From positions 1 through 64,000 of the forward strand of contig NZ_JAMDGZ010000044.1 in NCBI RefSeq assembly GCF_028656935.1: 64,000 nucleotides of DNA, read 5' to 3'. This document shows positions 63,701 to 64,000 of this stretch, piece after piece. Each line of letters begins with the position of its first letter. The stretch's first letter is position 1. The position numbers and the translations under genes were made by a program. Under the pieces are notes generated by a model. The model was not told the origin of the DNA and made no database searches. It worked only from the letters and a program-made list of their open reading frames with translations. The DNA comes from Pseudomonas rubra. GTDB taxonomy: Bacteria; Pseudomonadota; Gammaproteobacteria; Pseudomonadales; Pseudomonadaceae.

Positions 63701-64000
63701 TCAAGCCATCGACGCCGATGCGGCGCTGGTCGAGCTGCTGCGTGCGCGCCTGAGCGGCTTCGGCCCGCTGACCTGCGAACAGATTGCCGCGCCGCTGCAA
63801 CTGCCGGCCAGCGCCGTTGAACAGGCCCTGGCCCGCCTGGAAGGCGAAGGCTACGTCATGCGTGGCTACTTTCAACTGGGCGAGCAAGTGCTGCAATGGT
63901 GCGAGCGACACCTGCTGGCACGTATTCATCGCTACACCATCAAGCGCCTGCACCGGGAAATCGAGCCGGTCAGCCTGCAGGACTTCATGCGCTTTCTGTT
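60774..64000 (+). CDS. lhr: Lhr-type large DEAD/DEAH helicase (partial, runs off the window)
   Basis: The frame from ATG 60774 stays open to the last base, so only the first about 1075 residues are seen. Walker A is APTGSGKT (about 50-57), the DEAH-type box is VDEIHALAG, motif III is GLSATQRP, and motif VI is QRVGRSGHQ. The long region after the second RecA domain (winged-helix and beta-barrel part, e.g. TSGGTIPDNADYAVI) is characteristic of Lhr (long helicase-related) proteins. Lhr is a 3'-5' helicase linked to DNA repair. It lies divergent from the NUDIX gene. Confidence 0.9.
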   Translation, partial: MNLPALKHPELDAFHPAVRTWFQRQFPTVTAAQARAWPLIRSGQSLLVAAPTGSGKTLTAFLAILDELFTQGLATGQLPDQTQVVYVSPLKALSNDIQINLQAPLAGINALLAEQGLEPLHIRTAVRSGDTPQKERTAMRRQAPHILVTTPESLYVLLGSASGRRGLACVHTVIVDEIHALAGNKRGSHLALSLERLEALCGRPLRRIGLSATQRPVERVAQFLVGLGRACAVVDIGHARPRDLGLEVPPVPLGAVMATDVWGLVYDRLAALAREHRTTLVFVNTRRLAERLTRHLSERLGHDAVAAHHGSLAKEYRLDAEQRLKRGELQVLVATASLELGIDIGEVELVCQIGSPGSIAAFLQRVGRSGHQVEGTPKGRLFPLSRDDLIECAALLDCVRRGELDRLHVPVAPLDVLAQQIVAEVSSQEWHEQALFDCLRRATPYAGLDQGHYLALLRMLGEGFNGRQGIRSAYLHRDAVNATLRGRRGAQLTALTSGGTIPDNADYAVILEPQSLNIGSVNEDFAVESIAGDVFQLGNTSYRILRVESGRVRVEDAKGLPPNIPFWLGEAPGRSDELSAGVARLQGEIDRRLSASDGQQHALLHWLTAELGLCQDSAEQLLEYLAHTRQVLGALPSQQTLIMERFFDEPGGTQLIIHSPFGSRINRAWGLALRKRFCRTFNFELQAAASEDAIVLSLSASHSFALDEVWRYLPSNKAEAVLIQALLDAPLFGVRWRWNASTALALPRFVGGRKVAPQIQRMKSEDLIAAVFPDQIACLENLAGERQIPDHPLVEQTLDDCLHEAMDSEGWLALLRRIEQGQITLVARDLPAPSPLASAILNARPYTFLDDAPLEERRTQAVLNRRWNQVQSVDDLGALDPQAIAAVQAEAWPTPTRSDEMHEALMSLACISQTEAQANEGWQDWLETLARQGRACRLQLAGDQALWLARERLVLLRALYRQAPLTPELAALPGFDQAIDADAALVELLRARLSGFGPLTCEQIAAPLQLPASAVEQALARLEGEGYVMRGYFQLGEQVLQWCERHLLARIHRYTIKRLHREIEPVSLQDFMRFL

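Overview
The window looks like chromosomal DNA of a Pseudomonas from the P. putida / P. fluorescens lineage. The reasons are high GC, dense short-spacer operons, genus-typical families (QuiP-type acylase, PA3496 family, GlpM, DUF6231, DUF1145, MotY beside pyrC) and repeated REP palindromes. Several stretches (aatJQMP-aauSR, glpFKRD, argF, grxD-bfr-bfd, rnt-pyrC-motY-argG, nth-rnf, metG-apbC, dcd) follow the order I remember from P. putida KT2440 and partly P. aeruginosa. That synteny is from memory and was not checked by alignment. No rRNA, tRNA or CRISPR array was seen.

Layout. 1-511: the 3' end of an IS110-family transposase and a REP-rich spacer. 512-3138 (minus): a Gly-rich collagen-like exported protein overlapping a DUF1145 membrane protein, then two tandem OmpA-type lipoproteins whose leaders can hide their ribosome binding sites. 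3299-4957: DUF6231, YchJ, LEA-2 lipoprotein and a His-rich SEC-C protein. 5134-9806: a QuiP-type acylase with an altered active-site loop and a penta-haem cytochrome that appears to fuse an alcohol-dehydrogenase-type tri-haem cytochrome to a TsdA-like di-haem module. 9971-14208: a polar amino acid or opine-type ABC importer with an aspartoacylase/AstE-like deacylase inside the operon. 14212-19124: a small Pro-rich protein, dcd, a cold-shock protein, apbC and divergent metG.

19215-23658: an Rnf/Rsx-like operon (A, B, D, G, E) without rnfC, followed by nth and a PA3496-family gene. 23722-31717: a LuxR-type response regulator, an orphan membrane protein, argG, motY, pyrC, rnt, peroxiredoxin, bfd (with a good Fur box), bfr and grxD. 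31824-36872: a molybdopterin oxidoreductase, argF overlapping an orphan FbpC-like ATPase, and ybaK. 37156-42181: glycerol use (glpF, glpK, glpR, glpD) with candidate GlpR operators. 42494-48943: acidic amino acid uptake (aatJQMP) and its DctB/DctD-like regulators aauSR, preceded by two AauR-type boxes and a sigma-54 promoter. 48968-64000: GlpM, an alpha/beta hydrolase, a 1892-residue dermonecrotic-toxin-like protein, metE with divergent metR, a LysE exporter, a NUDIX hydrolase and the start of an Lhr-type helicase that runs off the window.

How the parts work together. Most of the window is housekeeping: arginine, pyrimidine and methionine synthesis, iron storage, glycerol use and glutamate/aspartate uptake. 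The most unusual content is the stripped-down Rnf operon, in which RnfC is missing, RnfA has no cysteine at all and RnfE keeps only one motif cysteine. Next come the penta-haem fusion cytochrome, the leader hairpins of the two OmpA lipoproteins, the QuiP homologue without its usual beta-chain His23, and the giant toxin-like gene.
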